Translations under genes and position numbers: made by a program
The notes under the pieces: generated by a model
What the model saw: the letters and a program-made list of their open reading frames with translations, nothing else
Database searches by the model: none
What the model was told of the DNA's origin: nothing
From: Blastococcus sp. TF02A-26
Lineage (GTDB): Bacteria > Actinomycetota > Actinomycetes > Mycobacteriales > Geodermatophilaceae
Assembly (NCBI RefSeq): GCF_003319125.1
Contig: NZ_QOHG01000022.1
Location: 1-64,000 of the forward strand
Length of the DNA: 64,000 nucleotides
Direction: 5' to 3'
Shown: piece by piece, positions 41,076 through 49,286 of the stretch
Numbering within the stretch: position 1 is the stretch's first letter
Layout of the letters: each line of letters starts with the position of its first letter

Positions 41076-42074
41076 GTGACGACCGTCCTGCCCGGCCAGA
41101 CCAGCGAGCTCGACCCGCGGCTGCTGGAGCACCGCCGCGAGCTCACCGGCTACTGCTACCGGATGCTCGGGTCGTCGTTCGACGCCGAGGACGCGGTGCA
41201 GGAGACGATGGTGCGGGCCTGGCGGGGGCTGGGTGACTTCGAGGGCCGTTCGGCTCTGCGGTCGTGGCTCTACCGGATCGCCACCAACGTGTGCCTGGAC
41301 CAGCTGAACGGCCGCAAGCGGCGGGCCCTGCCGATGGACCTGTCCGGTACGTCGTGGCAGCCGGTGGAGGCGTCGCTGGCCGCGGTCAAGCCGGCCGAGG
41401 CGTGGGTGGAGCCGGTGCTGGACCGCCAGGTCCTCCCGGAGGACGGCGACCCCGCCGAGCAGGCGGTGGCCCGGGAGTCGATCCGGCTGGCGTTCGTGGC
41501 GGCGCTGCAGCACCTGCCGCCCCGGCAGCGCGCGGTGCTGCTGCTGCGCGACGTGCTGCGCTGGAAGGCCGAGGAGGTCGCCACCCTGCTGGAGTCGACG
41601 GTCGCCTCGGTGAACAGCGCGCTGCAGCGGGCCCGGGCGACGCTGGCCGCCGTGGGCGGCGAGCTCGACTCCCGGCCGCTGGACGACGACCACCGCGACC
41701 TGCTCGACCGCTACCTCGACGCGTTCCTGCGGTACGACATCGAGGCGTTCGTGCAACTGCTCCACGAGGACGCGACGCAGCACATGCCGCCGTTCGAGAT
41801 GTGGCTGCGCGGCCGGGAGGACATCGGCACCTGGATGCTCGGCCCGGGCTCCGGCTGCCGGAACTCGCGGCTGATCGAGACCACGGCCAACGGGTCCCCG
41901 GCCTTCGCCCAGTACCGCCCGACGGAGGGCGGTGGTCACGTGCCGTGGGGCCTGCACGTGCTGGAGATCGCCGACGGGCGGATCGCCCACATCTCCAGCT
42001 TCCTCGACCTGGACACCGGCCTGTTCGTGAAGCTCGGTCTGCCGGCCTCGCTGCCGCCGGGGTCCGTCGCCTGA
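41076..42074 (+). CDS. RNA polymerase sigma factor, ECF type with SnoaL-like C-terminal domain
   Basis: The 332-residue ECF sigma factor is of the SigG/SigJ kind. Region 2 is GYCYRMLGSSFDAEDAVQETMVRAWRGLGDFEGRSALRSWLYRIATNVCLD. Region 4 is ALQHLPPRQRAVLLLRDVLRWKAEEVATLLESTVASVNSALQRARATL. The NTF2/SnoaL-like domain (RDLLDRYLDAFLRYDIEAFVQLLHEDATQHMPP to the end) replaces a separate anti-sigma factor in regulation. No anti-sigma gene is next to it. GTG at 41076 has AGGAGGAG. A long hairpin follows the stop. Confidence 0.94.
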   Translation: MTTVLPGQTSELDPRLLEHRRELTGYCYRMLGSSFDAEDAVQETMVRAWRGLGDFEGRSALRSWLYRIATNVCLDQLNGRKRRALPMDLSGTSWQPVEASLAAVKPAEAWVEPVLDRQVLPEDGDPAEQAVARESIRLAFVAALQHLPPRQRAVLLLRDVLRWKAEEVATLLESTVASVNSALQRARATLAAVGGELDSRPLDDDHRDLLDRYLDAFLRYDIEAFVQLLHEDATQHMPPFEMWLRGREDIGTWMLGPGSGCRNSRLIETTANGSPAFAQYRPTEGGGHVPWGLHVLEIADGRIAHISSFLDLDTGLFVKLGLPASLPPGSVA

Positions 42075-42080
42075 CTCCCG

Positions 42081-42139
42081 ACCGCTGAACGGCCGCGGCC
42101 CACTCCCACCCCGGGAGTGGGCCGCGGCCGTTCAGCGGT
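42081..42139. terminator. Long perfect hairpin between convergent genes
   Basis: A 27-bp perfect stem (42081-42107 with 42113-42139, arm end GCGGCCCACTCCC) has the 5-nt loop ACCCC. It starts 7 bp after the sigma-factor stop and includes the stop codon of the convergent MmcQ gene. It is the longest perfect stem in the window. Confidence 0.8.
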
Positions 42140-42557
42140 CGACGACTCCGTGCTCGGCCAGCCAGACGGCTCGGCGGCGGGCGGAGGCCCGGGCGAGCCA
42201 CGCGTCCTGCACCAGCTCGGCCAGCTCCTGCCGGGTGATCTCGCCGAGGCGGCTCGCCCGCACGAGCACCGAGGGGTGCCCGTCGAAGTGCGGCGTGGTG
42301 AAGAACGGCGTCGACCGGTCCTGGACGAGCGCCTCCTTGTCGGCCTCGGACTCGACCCAGAAGACGATGACGTCGGGCAGCCGCTCCCCGGTCTCGGGGT
42401 CGACGGCGTCCGGCCGCGGGGTCCGGAAGAACACGAAGGACTTGCCGCCCACCTGGTAGACCGGATTGCCCGCGCCGCCACGGACGACGGTCACGTGCGG
42501 CATCGCGAGCGCGAGCTCGTGCACGTCCTCGACCCGTGCCGGCCGGTCAGCGGTCAC
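42132..42557 (-). CDS. MmcQ/YjbR family DNA-binding-like protein (intact)
   Basis: The 141-residue protein is of the YjbR alpha/beta fold: RVEDVHELALAMPHVTV at the start, VYQVGGKSFVFFRTPRPD, and DRSTPFFTTPHFDGHPSVLVRASRLGEITRQELAELVQDAWLARA. The FTTPHFxGHPSVLVR block is the family hallmark. The biochemical role is unknown. TACGCT on the minus strand lies 7 nt before the GTG, suggesting a leaderless mRNA. It is a relative of the frameshifted gene at 36811. Confidence 0.9.
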   Translation of the reverse strand: MTADRPARVEDVHELALAMPHVTVVRGGAGNPVYQVGGKSFVFFRTPRPDAVDPETGERLPDVIVFWVESEADKEALVQDRSTPFFTTPHFDGHPSVLVRASRLGEITRQELAELVQDAWLARASARRRAVWLAEHGVVDR

Positions 42558-42656
42558 GCCGCGCAGCGTAGGACCGGCGGCCCCACCGGAGCGTCGTCCC
42601 GGCACCGGCCAGGACTCGTGCTGTCGTGGCCGGTGCGGGGACAACGCTGCGGGGGA

Positions 42657-44762
42657 TCAGGCGGGGACCGGCACGCGCTCGCTCGGCACTGGGACCGCCG
42701 GCGCCTCCTCGGTGAGCCGCAGCCGGGCGTGCAGCCGGCGCAGCGGTCGGGGCGCCCACCAGTTCGCCCGGCCCATCAGCGTCATCACCGCCGGGAGAAG
42801 CAGCATCCGCACGAGCGTCGCGTCGACCACCACGGCCAGCGCCAGCCCGAGGCCGATCTGCTTGATCGGGGAGAACCCGCCGGCCACGAACCCGGCGAAG
42901 ACCACGACGATGAGCAGCGCGGCCGCGGTGACGATCCGGCCCGTCTGCTGCAGCCCGCGCTCCACCGCGAGGTCGGTGTCGCCGGTGCGGCGGTGCTCCT
43001 CCGCGATCCGCCCGAGCAGGAACACCTCGTAGTCCATCGACAACCCGAAGGCGATCGCCAGCACGATGACCGGGGTGGTGATGCTCAGGCTGCCCAGCGC
43101 CTCGGTGCCGATCAGCGAGCCGAGGTGGCCGTCCTGGAAGACCCAGACCAGCGCACCGAAGCTGGCCCCGAGGCTCAGCACGCCCAGCGCCAGCGCCTTG
43201 AGCGGCACCACCAGCGAGCCGGTGAACAGGAACAGCAGGACCGTCGTCGCCCCGGCGATGACGAGCACCATCCACGGCAGCCGGTCCACCAGCGCCTGCT
43301 GGTAGTCCGCCAGCTGGGCGGCGTCCCCCGTGACCAGCACCGGCGCCGGGGCGGGCAGCGCGCGGACGTCGTCCACCAGCCGCATCGCCACCGGACCCTG
43401 CGAGTCGCCGGAGGGGACGACGTCCAGCACCGTCAGACCCGGCACCTCCGCCCGCACCGACACCGAACGCACCCCGGACAGCGCGCCGAGCCGATCGGCG
43501 TAGGCGGCGGCCTCGGCCGACGTCAGGCCACCGGGCACGACCACGGTCACCGGGTCGACGTCGCCCGCGTCGACGAAGCGCGACTCCGCGAGCGACGCCA
43601 GCTCCCGCGAGGCCGAGCCCGACGGCAGTGAGCGGGCGTCGGGATCGGCGAACCGCGCACCCAGGAACGGTGTCGCGGCCAGAGCCAGGACGCCGCCGAC
43701 GACGACCACCACCAGCACGGGACGCCGCCGCACCCGCCGCGCGATCCCGGCGAACCGGTGGCCGCCGCCGACCCGCGCCGGCCCGATCCGCCGGCCCCAC
43801 ACGGCCAGCAACGCCGGCACCAGGGTGAGCGCGGCGACCAGGTCGAGCAGCACGACCGCCAGGCCGGCCAGACCCATCGACCGGAGGAAGTCGTCCGGGA
43901 ACACCAGCAGCCCGCTGAGCGAGGCGGCCACGGTGAGGCCGGAGAAGGTGACGGTGCGCCCCGCGGTGGCGAAGGTCCGGTACAGCGCGTCCCCGCCGGC
44001 GGCCTTCTCCTCGCGGAACCGGGAGACCAGCAGCAGGCCGTAGTCGACGGCCAGCCCCAGCCCGAGCATGGTGACGACGTTGACCGCGTAGACCGACACG
44101 TCGGCGACCGCGGTGGCCAGCAGCAGGGCGCCGAGGGTGGCGCCGACCCCGGCCAGCGCGACCAGCACCGGGATGCCCGCGGCAAGCACGCCGCCGAACA
44201 GCACGACCATCAGCAGCAGGGCGACCGGCATCGAGATCATCTCGGCGCGGGCGAGGTCGCTGGCCGCCTGGTCGTCCATCTCGTCGTCCTGCAGCGGTCC
44301 GCCGCCGACGACGACCCGGGGCGCGTCGGCGTCCCGGAGCAGGGCGGCGGCGTCGTCGACGGCGGCCCACCCCTCCAGGGTCGGCTCGAACGTGACGGCC
44401 ACGGCGACGGCCTGCCCGTCGGTCGCGACCAGCGACTCGCCGCCGCCCGACCACGGTGTCGCCACCGCGGCGACGCCCGGCAGCGCCGACAGCTCCCCGG
44501 CCAGGCGGGAGACCGGCTCCCGGAGGTCGGCGGCGGGGCGGCCGTCGAGGACGGCGGCGATGGTCTCGCCGCCCGGAGCCGCCTCCCAGAGCAGCTCGCT
44601 CGCCCGGTCGGACTCGCTGCCGTCGATCGACCCGACGTCGCCGTCGAGCCGCTCGAACAGGGCCGGCGCGCACAGCACGCCCCCGACGAGGACGGCGGCC
44701 CAGAGGGCGAGGACCAGGCGCCGGTGGGCGGCGGACCAGGCGGCGAGGCGGGGGAGCAGCAC
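42657..44762 (-). CDS. MMPL family transporter
   Basis: The 701-residue RND-like exporter has two halves, each with one helix, a periplasmic loop domain and a block of five helices. Family motifs include NVVTMLGLGLAVDYGLLLVSRFREE in the first half and AIAFGLSMDYEVFLLGRIAEEH in the second, each with the Gly/Asp-Tyr pair that relays protons. Relatives export lipids or toxic compounds. The GTG start at 44762 is 84 bp below a palindrome that also occurs before the linked kinase gene, so it is a likely target of that two-component system. Confidence 0.94.
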   Translation of the reverse strand: MLLPRLAAWSAAHRRLVLALWAAVLVGGVLCAPALFERLDGDVGSIDGSESDRASELLWEAAPGGETIAAVLDGRPAADLREPVSRLAGELSALPGVAAVATPWSGGGESLVATDGQAVAVAVTFEPTLEGWAAVDDAAALLRDADAPRVVVGGGPLQDDEMDDQAASDLARAEMISMPVALLLMVVLFGGVLAAGIPVLVALAGVGATLGALLLATAVADVSVYAVNVVTMLGLGLAVDYGLLLVSRFREEKAAGGDALYRTFATAGRTVTFSGLTVAASLSGLLVFPDDFLRSMGLAGLAVVLLDLVAALTLVPALLAVWGRRIGPARVGGGHRFAGIARRVRRRPVLVVVVVGGVLALAATPFLGARFADPDARSLPSGSASRELASLAESRFVDAGDVDPVTVVVPGGLTSAEAAAYADRLGALSGVRSVSVRAEVPGLTVLDVVPSGDSQGPVAMRLVDDVRALPAPAPVLVTGDAAQLADYQQALVDRLPWMVLVIAGATTVLLFLFTGSLVVPLKALALGVLSLGASFGALVWVFQDGHLGSLIGTEALGSLSITTPVIVLAIAFGLSMDYEVFLLGRIAEEHRRTGDTDLAVERGLQQTGRIVTAAALLIVVVFAGFVAGGFSPIKQIGLGLALAVVVDATLVRMLLLPAVMTLMGRANWWAPRPLRRLHARLRLTEEAPAVPVPSERVPVPA

Positions 44763-44845
44763 GGCGGTCTCCTCGGTCGAAGTGGCTGCTCAGAGCCTGG
44801 TCATCCGCGGCCCCGGCCACCTCCCTCGCACCGGCGGTCTCCGGC

Positions 44846-44863
44846 CTCCCCCGCGCGGGGGAG
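44846..44863. promoter_or_regulatory. Operator-like palindrome upstream of the MMPL gene
   Basis: The perfect 18-bp palindrome CTCCCCCGCGCGGGGGAG lies between the response-regulator stop (44864) and the MMPL start (44762). It shares the pattern CTCCC(C/T)CGCGCG(A/G)GGGA with 46724-46739. The two places, in front of a transporter and in front of its regulator genes, suggest one regulator binding both. Confidence 0.6.
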
Positions 44864-45520
44864 TCAGGCCCCCGGGCGGACGATGCCGTGCTCGTAGGCG
44901 TGGATCACCGCGTGGATCCGATCGCGCAGGCCGAGCTTCATGAGCACGTTGCCGACGTGGGTCTTCACCGTGTGCTCGCTGACCACCAGCCGGGCGACGA
45001 TCTCGGCGTTCGACAGTCCGCGCGCCAGCAGCTCGAGCGTCTCCTGCTCGCGGGCGGTGAGCGGTCCGGCCGGTGCGGGGGCGGGCGGTGCGGGCCGCGC
45101 GCGGACGAAGTCGGCCAGCAGTCGCCGGGTGACCGTGGGCGCCAGCAGTGCCTCGCCGCCGGCGACCACCCGGACGGCGGCGACGAGGTCGTCCCGGCCG
45201 ACGTCCTTGAGCTGGAAGCCGCTGGCCCCCGCCTCCAGCGTGGCGTAGACGTACTCGTCGAGGTCGAAGGTCGTGAGCACGAGGACGCGCGTCGCCGGGT
45301 TCTCCGCCACGATCGCGCGGGTGGCGGCGATGCCGTCCAGGCGGGGCATCCGGATGTCCATGAGGACGACGTCCGGCCGCTCGCGGCGGGCGATCTCGAC
45401 GGCCTCCTGCCCGTCGCCGGCCTCGCCGACGACGACGAGGTCGTCCTGGGCCTCGAGGATCATCCGAAAGCCGGCCCGGACCAGCTGCTGGTCGTCGGCC
45501 AGCAGCACCCGGGTGGTCAC
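44864..45520 (-). CDS. NarL/LuxR-type response regulator linked to the MMPL transporter
   Basis: The 218-residue regulator has receiver motifs RVLLADDQQLVRAGF, VLMDIRMPRLDG (phospho-acceptor Asp), VLTTFDLDEYVY and GFQLKDV. The LuxR HTH is GPLTAREQETLELLARGLSNAEIVARLVVSEHTVKTHVGNVLMKLGLRDR. GTG at 45520 overlaps the kinase stop by 4 bp. It is the probable binder of the CGCGCG palindromes at 44846 and 46724, an inference from position and repetition. Confidence 0.95.
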   Translation of the reverse strand: MTTRVLLADDQQLVRAGFRMILEAQDDLVVVGEAGDGQEAVEIARRERPDVVLMDIRMPRLDGIAATRAIVAENPATRVLVLTTFDLDEYVYATLEAGASGFQLKDVGRDDLVAAVRVVAGGEALLAPTVTRRLLADFVRARPAPPAPAPAGPLTAREQETLELLARGLSNAEIVARLVVSEHTVKTHVGNVLMKLGLRDRIHAVIHAYEHGIVRPGA

Positions 45521-46689
45521 GGCTGCCGCACCGGGGTCAGCGGCAGCTCGGCGCGGACCCGCCACCCGCCGTCGGGAGAGGGCCCGGCCGTGACCGTGCC
45601 GCCGGCGGCCGCGGCCCGCTCGTGCATCCCCAGCAGGCCGCGCCCGGCCTCGGTCGAGGCGGTGGTCCCGAGCCCGTCGTCGGCCACGTCGATCAGCAAC
45701 CGGCCGGCGGAGACCTCGACCCGGACGACGACCCGGGCCGGGCCCGCGTGCTTGACCACGTTGGTGAGCGCCTCCTGCACGATCCGGTAGCCGGCCAGGT
45801 CGATCGTGGACGACGCCGGCGGCAGCTCGCCGGTGATCCGCAGGTCGACGTCCACCCCGGCGCTCCGGACCGTCCCGACCAGCTCCGGGACCTGCGCCAG
45901 ACCCGGTTGGGGCGCCAGCGGGGAGGCGACGTCCTCCCGGAGGACACCGAGCAGCCGGCGCAGCTCGGTCAGCGCGGAGCGCCCCGTCGCGCTGATCGCG
46001 TCGAACGCCTGGATCGCCCGGGCGGGGTCGCGCTCGACGACGACGGGTCCGGCCTCGGCCTGCACGACCATCATGCTGACGGAGTGGGCGAGCACGTCGT
46101 GCATCTCCCGGGCGATCCGGTTGCGCTCCTCGACCACGGCCTGCCGCGCCTCGGCGGCCCGGGTCCGCTCGAGCGAGGCGGCCCGCTCCTCGGCGCGGAC
46201 GGCGGCCAGCCGGCGGTTGCGGGCGCCGTCGCCGAGCAGCCAGGCGGCGGCGAAGGTGAGCGCGGGGATCGTGAAGTCCTCGAGGTCGGCGTCGGCGCGG
46301 TCGACCACCAGGCTCAGGCTGATCGCGACCACGGCGGTGCCCGCGGCGAGCAGCGCCAGCCGGCGGCTGCCGTGGGCCGCGACGCTGTACAGGGCGACCA
46401 GCCCCGCGAAGAACACCGCCGGGTCGGGGACGTCGCTCAGGCCGTGCACCGTCGTGAGGACGCCGCACGCCAGGGCGACGGTGAACGGGAACCGGCGCCG
46501 CCACACCAGCGGCAGGCACTCGCCGACCACGAGCGCGTAGCCCCACAGCGGGACCGCCTCGCACCCGCAGCCGACCTGCCGCAGCAGCGGTTGCAGGGAG
46601 ACGGTCAGGACCAGCACGGCCAGCAGCGTGTCGACCACGTAGGGGTGGTCGGTCCACTGGCGGCGCCAGTCGCCGCGGAGGCCCGTCAT
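45517..46689 (-). CDS. Sensor histidine kinase linked to the MMPL transporter
   Basis: The 390-residue membrane kinase has an N-terminal bundle of about five helices and no large external loop, so it probably senses something within the membrane. The phosphorylation motif is RNRIAREMHDVLAHSVSMMVVQAEAG with the His in MHDVL. The ATPase domain has VQEALTNVVKHAGPARV and GRGLLGMHERAAAAGG. ATG at 46689 lies 35 bp below the palindrome at 46724-46739. It forms one operon with the response regulator. Confidence 0.94.
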   Translation of the reverse strand: MTGLRGDWRRQWTDHPYVVDTLLAVLVLTVSLQPLLRQVGCGCEAVPLWGYALVVGECLPLVWRRRFPFTVALACGVLTTVHGLSDVPDPAVFFAGLVALYSVAAHGSRRLALLAAGTAVVAISLSLVVDRADADLEDFTIPALTFAAAWLLGDGARNRRLAAVRAEERAASLERTRAAEARQAVVEERNRIAREMHDVLAHSVSMMVVQAEAGPVVVERDPARAIQAFDAISATGRSALTELRRLLGVLREDVASPLAPQPGLAQVPELVGTVRSAGVDVDLRITGELPPASSTIDLAGYRIVQEALTNVVKHAGPARVVVRVEVSAGRLLIDVADDGLGTTASTEAGRGLLGMHERAAAAGGTVTAGPSPDGGWRVRAELPLTPVRQP

Positions 46690-46723
46690 CCCCCGATCCT
46701 CCCAACCGCGGAGCTCCCCGGAC

Positions 46724-46739
46724 TCCCTCGCGCGAGGGA
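46724..46739. promoter_or_regulatory. Operator-like palindrome upstream of the kinase-regulator operon
   Basis: The perfect 16-bp palindrome TCCCTCGCGCGAGGGA, preceded by AC, lies 35 bp before the kinase start. It is the partner of 44846-44863. Position and similarity suggest autoregulation by the response regulator. Confidence 0.6.
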
Positions 46740-46740
46740 T

Positions 46741-47784
46741 CTACAGCTCGACCGAGGAGCCGTCCCGCCACTGCCGCAGCACCAGGTACCGGCCGTGCAG
46801 CGCGCCGCGGTCCCGGTGGCCGAAGCCGAGCAGCGTGCCCTCGTGCCCCTGCGCGGCGGGCAGCCACTTGACCGCCTCGAGGCCCTCGCGGACGCCGTCC
46901 CGGGTGCGCTCGGGCGCGCGAGCCAGGCCCTCGGCGACGAGCCGGCCCATGTCGTACTGGTAGGCGACGCTGAAGCCCGGACGGTCCCGCGACCCGAGCC
47001 GCTGGCGGAACGCCGCCAGGGTCGTGTTCCGGTCCGAGTGCATGTCCACGTACACCCAGCCGTCGATCACCCGGCCGAAGTCGGGGGCGTAGCCGCGCAG
47101 CCCGCAGGTGTTCATCACCTTCGGCCCGGCGAAGCCCGCGGCCGTCACCGCCCGCGCGACGGCGGGAGCGGCGAGCCCGAGACCGAGGTACATCACCGCG
47201 TCCGCGCCGCCGAGCACCGCGCCGACCTCCTCGGCGGCGTCGTCGGCCGAGACGGCGATCCCCGCCGTGCCGGAGAGCCGCAGGCCGAGCACGTCGGCCT
47301 CGTCCTGGAGGAACTGCAGGTGCCGGCGGCCGATGGGGGAGCGGTCGTGGACGACGCCGACCTGCCGCGCCCCGACCGCCGCGAGGTGCCGGGCGATGAC
47401 CAGGGACTCGTCCTCGTGGGAGCCGACCTGGAGGTGGAACATCCACTCGCCGCGACCCCGCTCGGTGCCGGCCCAGTTGATCGTCGGCAGCCGGAACCGC
47501 TCGGCCAGCGGCGTCACGACCAGGGAGTTGTCTCCGATCGCGGGTCCCACCACCAGCAGCACGTCGTCGTCGGCGAGCCGGGCGTAGGCGCGCTCGACCG
47601 CGGCCGCCGTCCCCTCGGGCAGGCCGAGGCCGTAGGCGGGGACGAACTCCACCTCGCGGTCCAGCCGGCCGGCGTCGAGCAGCTCGTCGACCGCCACCTG
47701 CAGCAGGTCGGTCGGGTCGCCGGCCGGACCGCCGGGACCGGCCGCCATGTCGTTGAGCACTCCGACGCGGTAGGGCTCGGGCAC
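46741..47784 (-). CDS. ABC-type branched-amino-acid-like substrate-binding protein without signal peptide
   Basis: The 347-residue type I periplasmic-binding fold begins YRVGVLNDMAAGPGG. It contains VVGPAIGDNSLVVTPLAERFRLPTINWAGTERGRGEWMFHLQVGSHEDESLVIARHLAAVGARQVGVVHDRSPIGRRH, the two-lobed arrangement of Leu/Ile/Val-binding proteins. No signal peptide or lipobox precedes the domain, so it is probably cytoplasmic, like the AmiC type of ligand sensor. The GTG at 47784 has AGGAGG 5 nt upstream; a GTG at 47790 is too close to that site. No permease genes adjoin it. Confidence 0.85.
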   Translation of the reverse strand: MPEPYRVGVLNDMAAGPGGPAGDPTDLLQVAVDELLDAGRLDREVEFVPAYGLGLPEGTAAAVERAYARLADDDVLLVVGPAIGDNSLVVTPLAERFRLPTINWAGTERGRGEWMFHLQVGSHEDESLVIARHLAAVGARQVGVVHDRSPIGRRHLQFLQDEADVLGLRLSGTAGIAVSADDAAEEVGAVLGGADAVMYLGLGLAAPAVARAVTAAGFAGPKVMNTCGLRGYAPDFGRVIDGWVYVDMHSDRNTTLAAFRQRLGSRDRPGFSVAYQYDMGRLVAEGLARAPERTRDGVREGLEAVKWLPAAQGHEGTLLGFGHRDRGALHGRYLVLRQWRDGSSVEL

Positions 47785-47839
47785 GCGCACCTCCTGGGAC
47801 GGGGGGCGTCAGTATGGGCAGGGGAGAGGGGAGGACGAC

Positions 47840-48178
47840 GTGATCTCCGACGCCGAGGTACGGCTGCTGGGCCGCGGTGTCGCCATCCGCGAGCTCGGCG
47901 CGCACGACCACCCCGGCGACCTCGACGCGCACCTCGCCGACCATCCCGACGTCGTCGGCATGCTGGTGCTCGACCCCGATCCCGCCGGTGGCGCGTACGT
48001 GCGGGCCGTCGTCCGCCCGGACGCCGGGCCGGAGCGGCGGGCGTGGTTCGCGCGGTGGGTGGAGCAGCGGATCGACCGGTTCGGCGAGCACGGTCCGCAC
48101 CCCGACGGCTGGCAGCGGCGGGAGATCGACGGCGGCTGGCTGCTGTGGGCCGAGGACGTGCAGCTCCCTCCGCTCTGA
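47840..48178 (+). CDS. Hypothetical protein (112 aa)
   Basis: I do not recognise this small soluble protein. It starts ISDAEVRLLGRGVAIRELGAH, has HPDVVGMLVLDPDPAGGAYVRAVVRP in the centre and ends GGWLLWAEDVQLPPL. Alternating strands and a helix suggest a compact alpha/beta domain. GTG at 47840 has GGAGGAC 3 nt upstream. It is divergent from the binding-protein gene, with 55 bp between starts, and precedes two NTF2-fold genes on the same strand. Confidence 0.7.
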   Translation: MISDAEVRLLGRGVAIRELGAHDHPGDLDAHLADHPDVVGMLVLDPDPAGGAYVRAVVRPDAGPERRAWFARWVEQRIDRFGEHGPHPDGWQRREIDGGWLLWAEDVQLPPL

Positions 48179-48230
48179 GCCGGGGCCGGGGCTTGTCGAC
48201 AGCCTTGCGGTAGGGACAGGATCGGCGGTC

Positions 48231-48731
48231 GTGACGACCTACACCGCTGACCAGCTGTCCGTCCTCGAGGAGCTCCGGCAGCTCAAGGCGCGGTACTCCT
48301 ACCTGCTCGACACGAAGCAGTGGGAGGTGTGGGCGACGCTGTTCACCGCGGACTTCCGCTGGGCGACGGAGAACGACCTGGCGGTCGAGGGGCGCGACGC
48401 GTTCGTGGAGATGGTGCGCGGCTCGATCGACGCGGTGCCGACCGTCCACCAGTTCCACGCCCCGGTGCTGGAGATCCTGTCGCCGACCACCGCGACCGGG
48501 CTGTGGCCGATGTTCGACTACGTGCAGTTCCCCGGCACGCCGCTGCAGGGCTACGGCTACTACCACGAGACCTACCGGCTGACCGGGGGCTCGTGGCAGA
48601 TCTCGACGCAGTACCTGTCCCGGATCCGGCTGGACGTCCTCAGCGGCATCGAGTCGCAGCTGCAGACGACGTTCTCGCCGGTCGAGGGCGCCCGTGCGGC
48701 CACCGCCGCGCTGCCCGGCCTGGCGCGGTGA
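48231..48731 (+). CDS. NTF2/SnoaL-fold protein, first of a pair
   Basis: The 166-residue cone-shaped NTF2-like domain is of the SnoaL_4 type: LEELRQLKARYSYLLDTKQWEVWATLFTADFRWATEN, then VEGRDAFVEMVRGSIDAVPTVHQFHAPVLEI, and GYYHETYRLTGGSWQISTQYLSRIRLDVL at the end. Family members are cyclases, dehydratases or orphan binding proteins, often in steroid and polyketide metabolism. The specific role is unknown. It overlaps the next NTF2 gene by GTGA. Confidence 0.86.
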   Translation: MTTYTADQLSVLEELRQLKARYSYLLDTKQWEVWATLFTADFRWATENDLAVEGRDAFVEMVRGSIDAVPTVHQFHAPVLEILSPTTATGLWPMFDYVQFPGTPLQGYGYYHETYRLTGGSWQISTQYLSRIRLDVLSGIESQLQTTFSPVEGARAATAALPGLAR

Positions 48732-49225
48732 GCGAGGACCTCCGCGCCGAGGTGGCCGCGCTCTCCGCCCGGTTGCGCGAGCTGGAGGACCGGCAGGAGA
48801 TCGCCCAGCTCGCCACCCGCTACGGGCCGGCCGTCGACGTCGGCGACCCCGAGGCGGCCGCCGCGCTGTGGGCGGAGGACGGCGTCTACGCAGCCCCGCC
48901 CTACGCGGTGTGGAGCGGCCGCGAGGCGATCGCGGGGATGGTCGCCGGCGGCCACCAGGACCTGATCCGCGCCGGCGCCGGGCACGTGCTCACCCCGCTG
49001 CACGTCGAGCTCGCCGGCGACGAGGCGTTCGGCTGGAACCACGCGATGAACGTGCAGTGGCGGGAGGCGGAGGGTCACTTCGTCGTCTTCCGGCTGTCGG
49101 CCAACGAGTGGCACTTCCGCCGCGGGCCGGAGGGGTGGCGGGTGGCGTCGCGGGTCAACCGGAACCTGGACGGCGCGTCCGAGGCACGAGAGCTGTTCCG
49201 GGGCAGCGCGCAGGCCGGCCGATGA
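48728..49225 (+). CDS. NTF2/SnoaL-fold protein, second of a pair
   Basis: The 165-residue protein of the same fold as its neighbour has a longer N-terminal helix (LRAEVAALSARLRELEDRQEIAQLATRYGPAVDVGDPEAAAALWAEDGVY), then SGREAIAGMVAGGHQDLIRAGAGHVLTPLHVEL and WHFRRGPEGWRVASRVNRNLDG. The two genes overlap by 4 bp and may form a heteromer. GTG start at 48728. Confidence 0.86.
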   Translation: MSEDLRAEVAALSARLRELEDRQEIAQLATRYGPAVDVGDPEAAAALWAEDGVYAAPPYAVWSGREAIAGMVAGGHQDLIRAGAGHVLTPLHVELAGDEAFGWNHAMNVQWREAEGHFVVFRLSANEWHFRRGPEGWRVASRVNRNLDGASEARELFRGSAQAGR

Positions 49226-49286
49226 GTTCCGAGGCGAGCCGAGGTCTGTCCTGAGACGCCGACGCTCGGCGACGGAGGAGGACCAG

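Noticed and set aside
42547-44820. 757-residue minus-strand frame overlapping the MMPL gene
   Set aside because: The 42657-44762 frame has all MMPL helices and motifs, while this one is Arg/Gly/Ala-rich shadow sequence.
44864-48100. 1078-residue minus-strand frame through two-component genes
   Set aside because: Only its last part is real (the response regulator from 45520). The rest is out of frame with the kinase and binding-protein genes.
48186-48215. Second rifamycin-associated element before the NTF2 genes
   Set aside because: GGGGCTTG is present, but the right half is not the matching GCAAG-CCCC; only short pieces agree.
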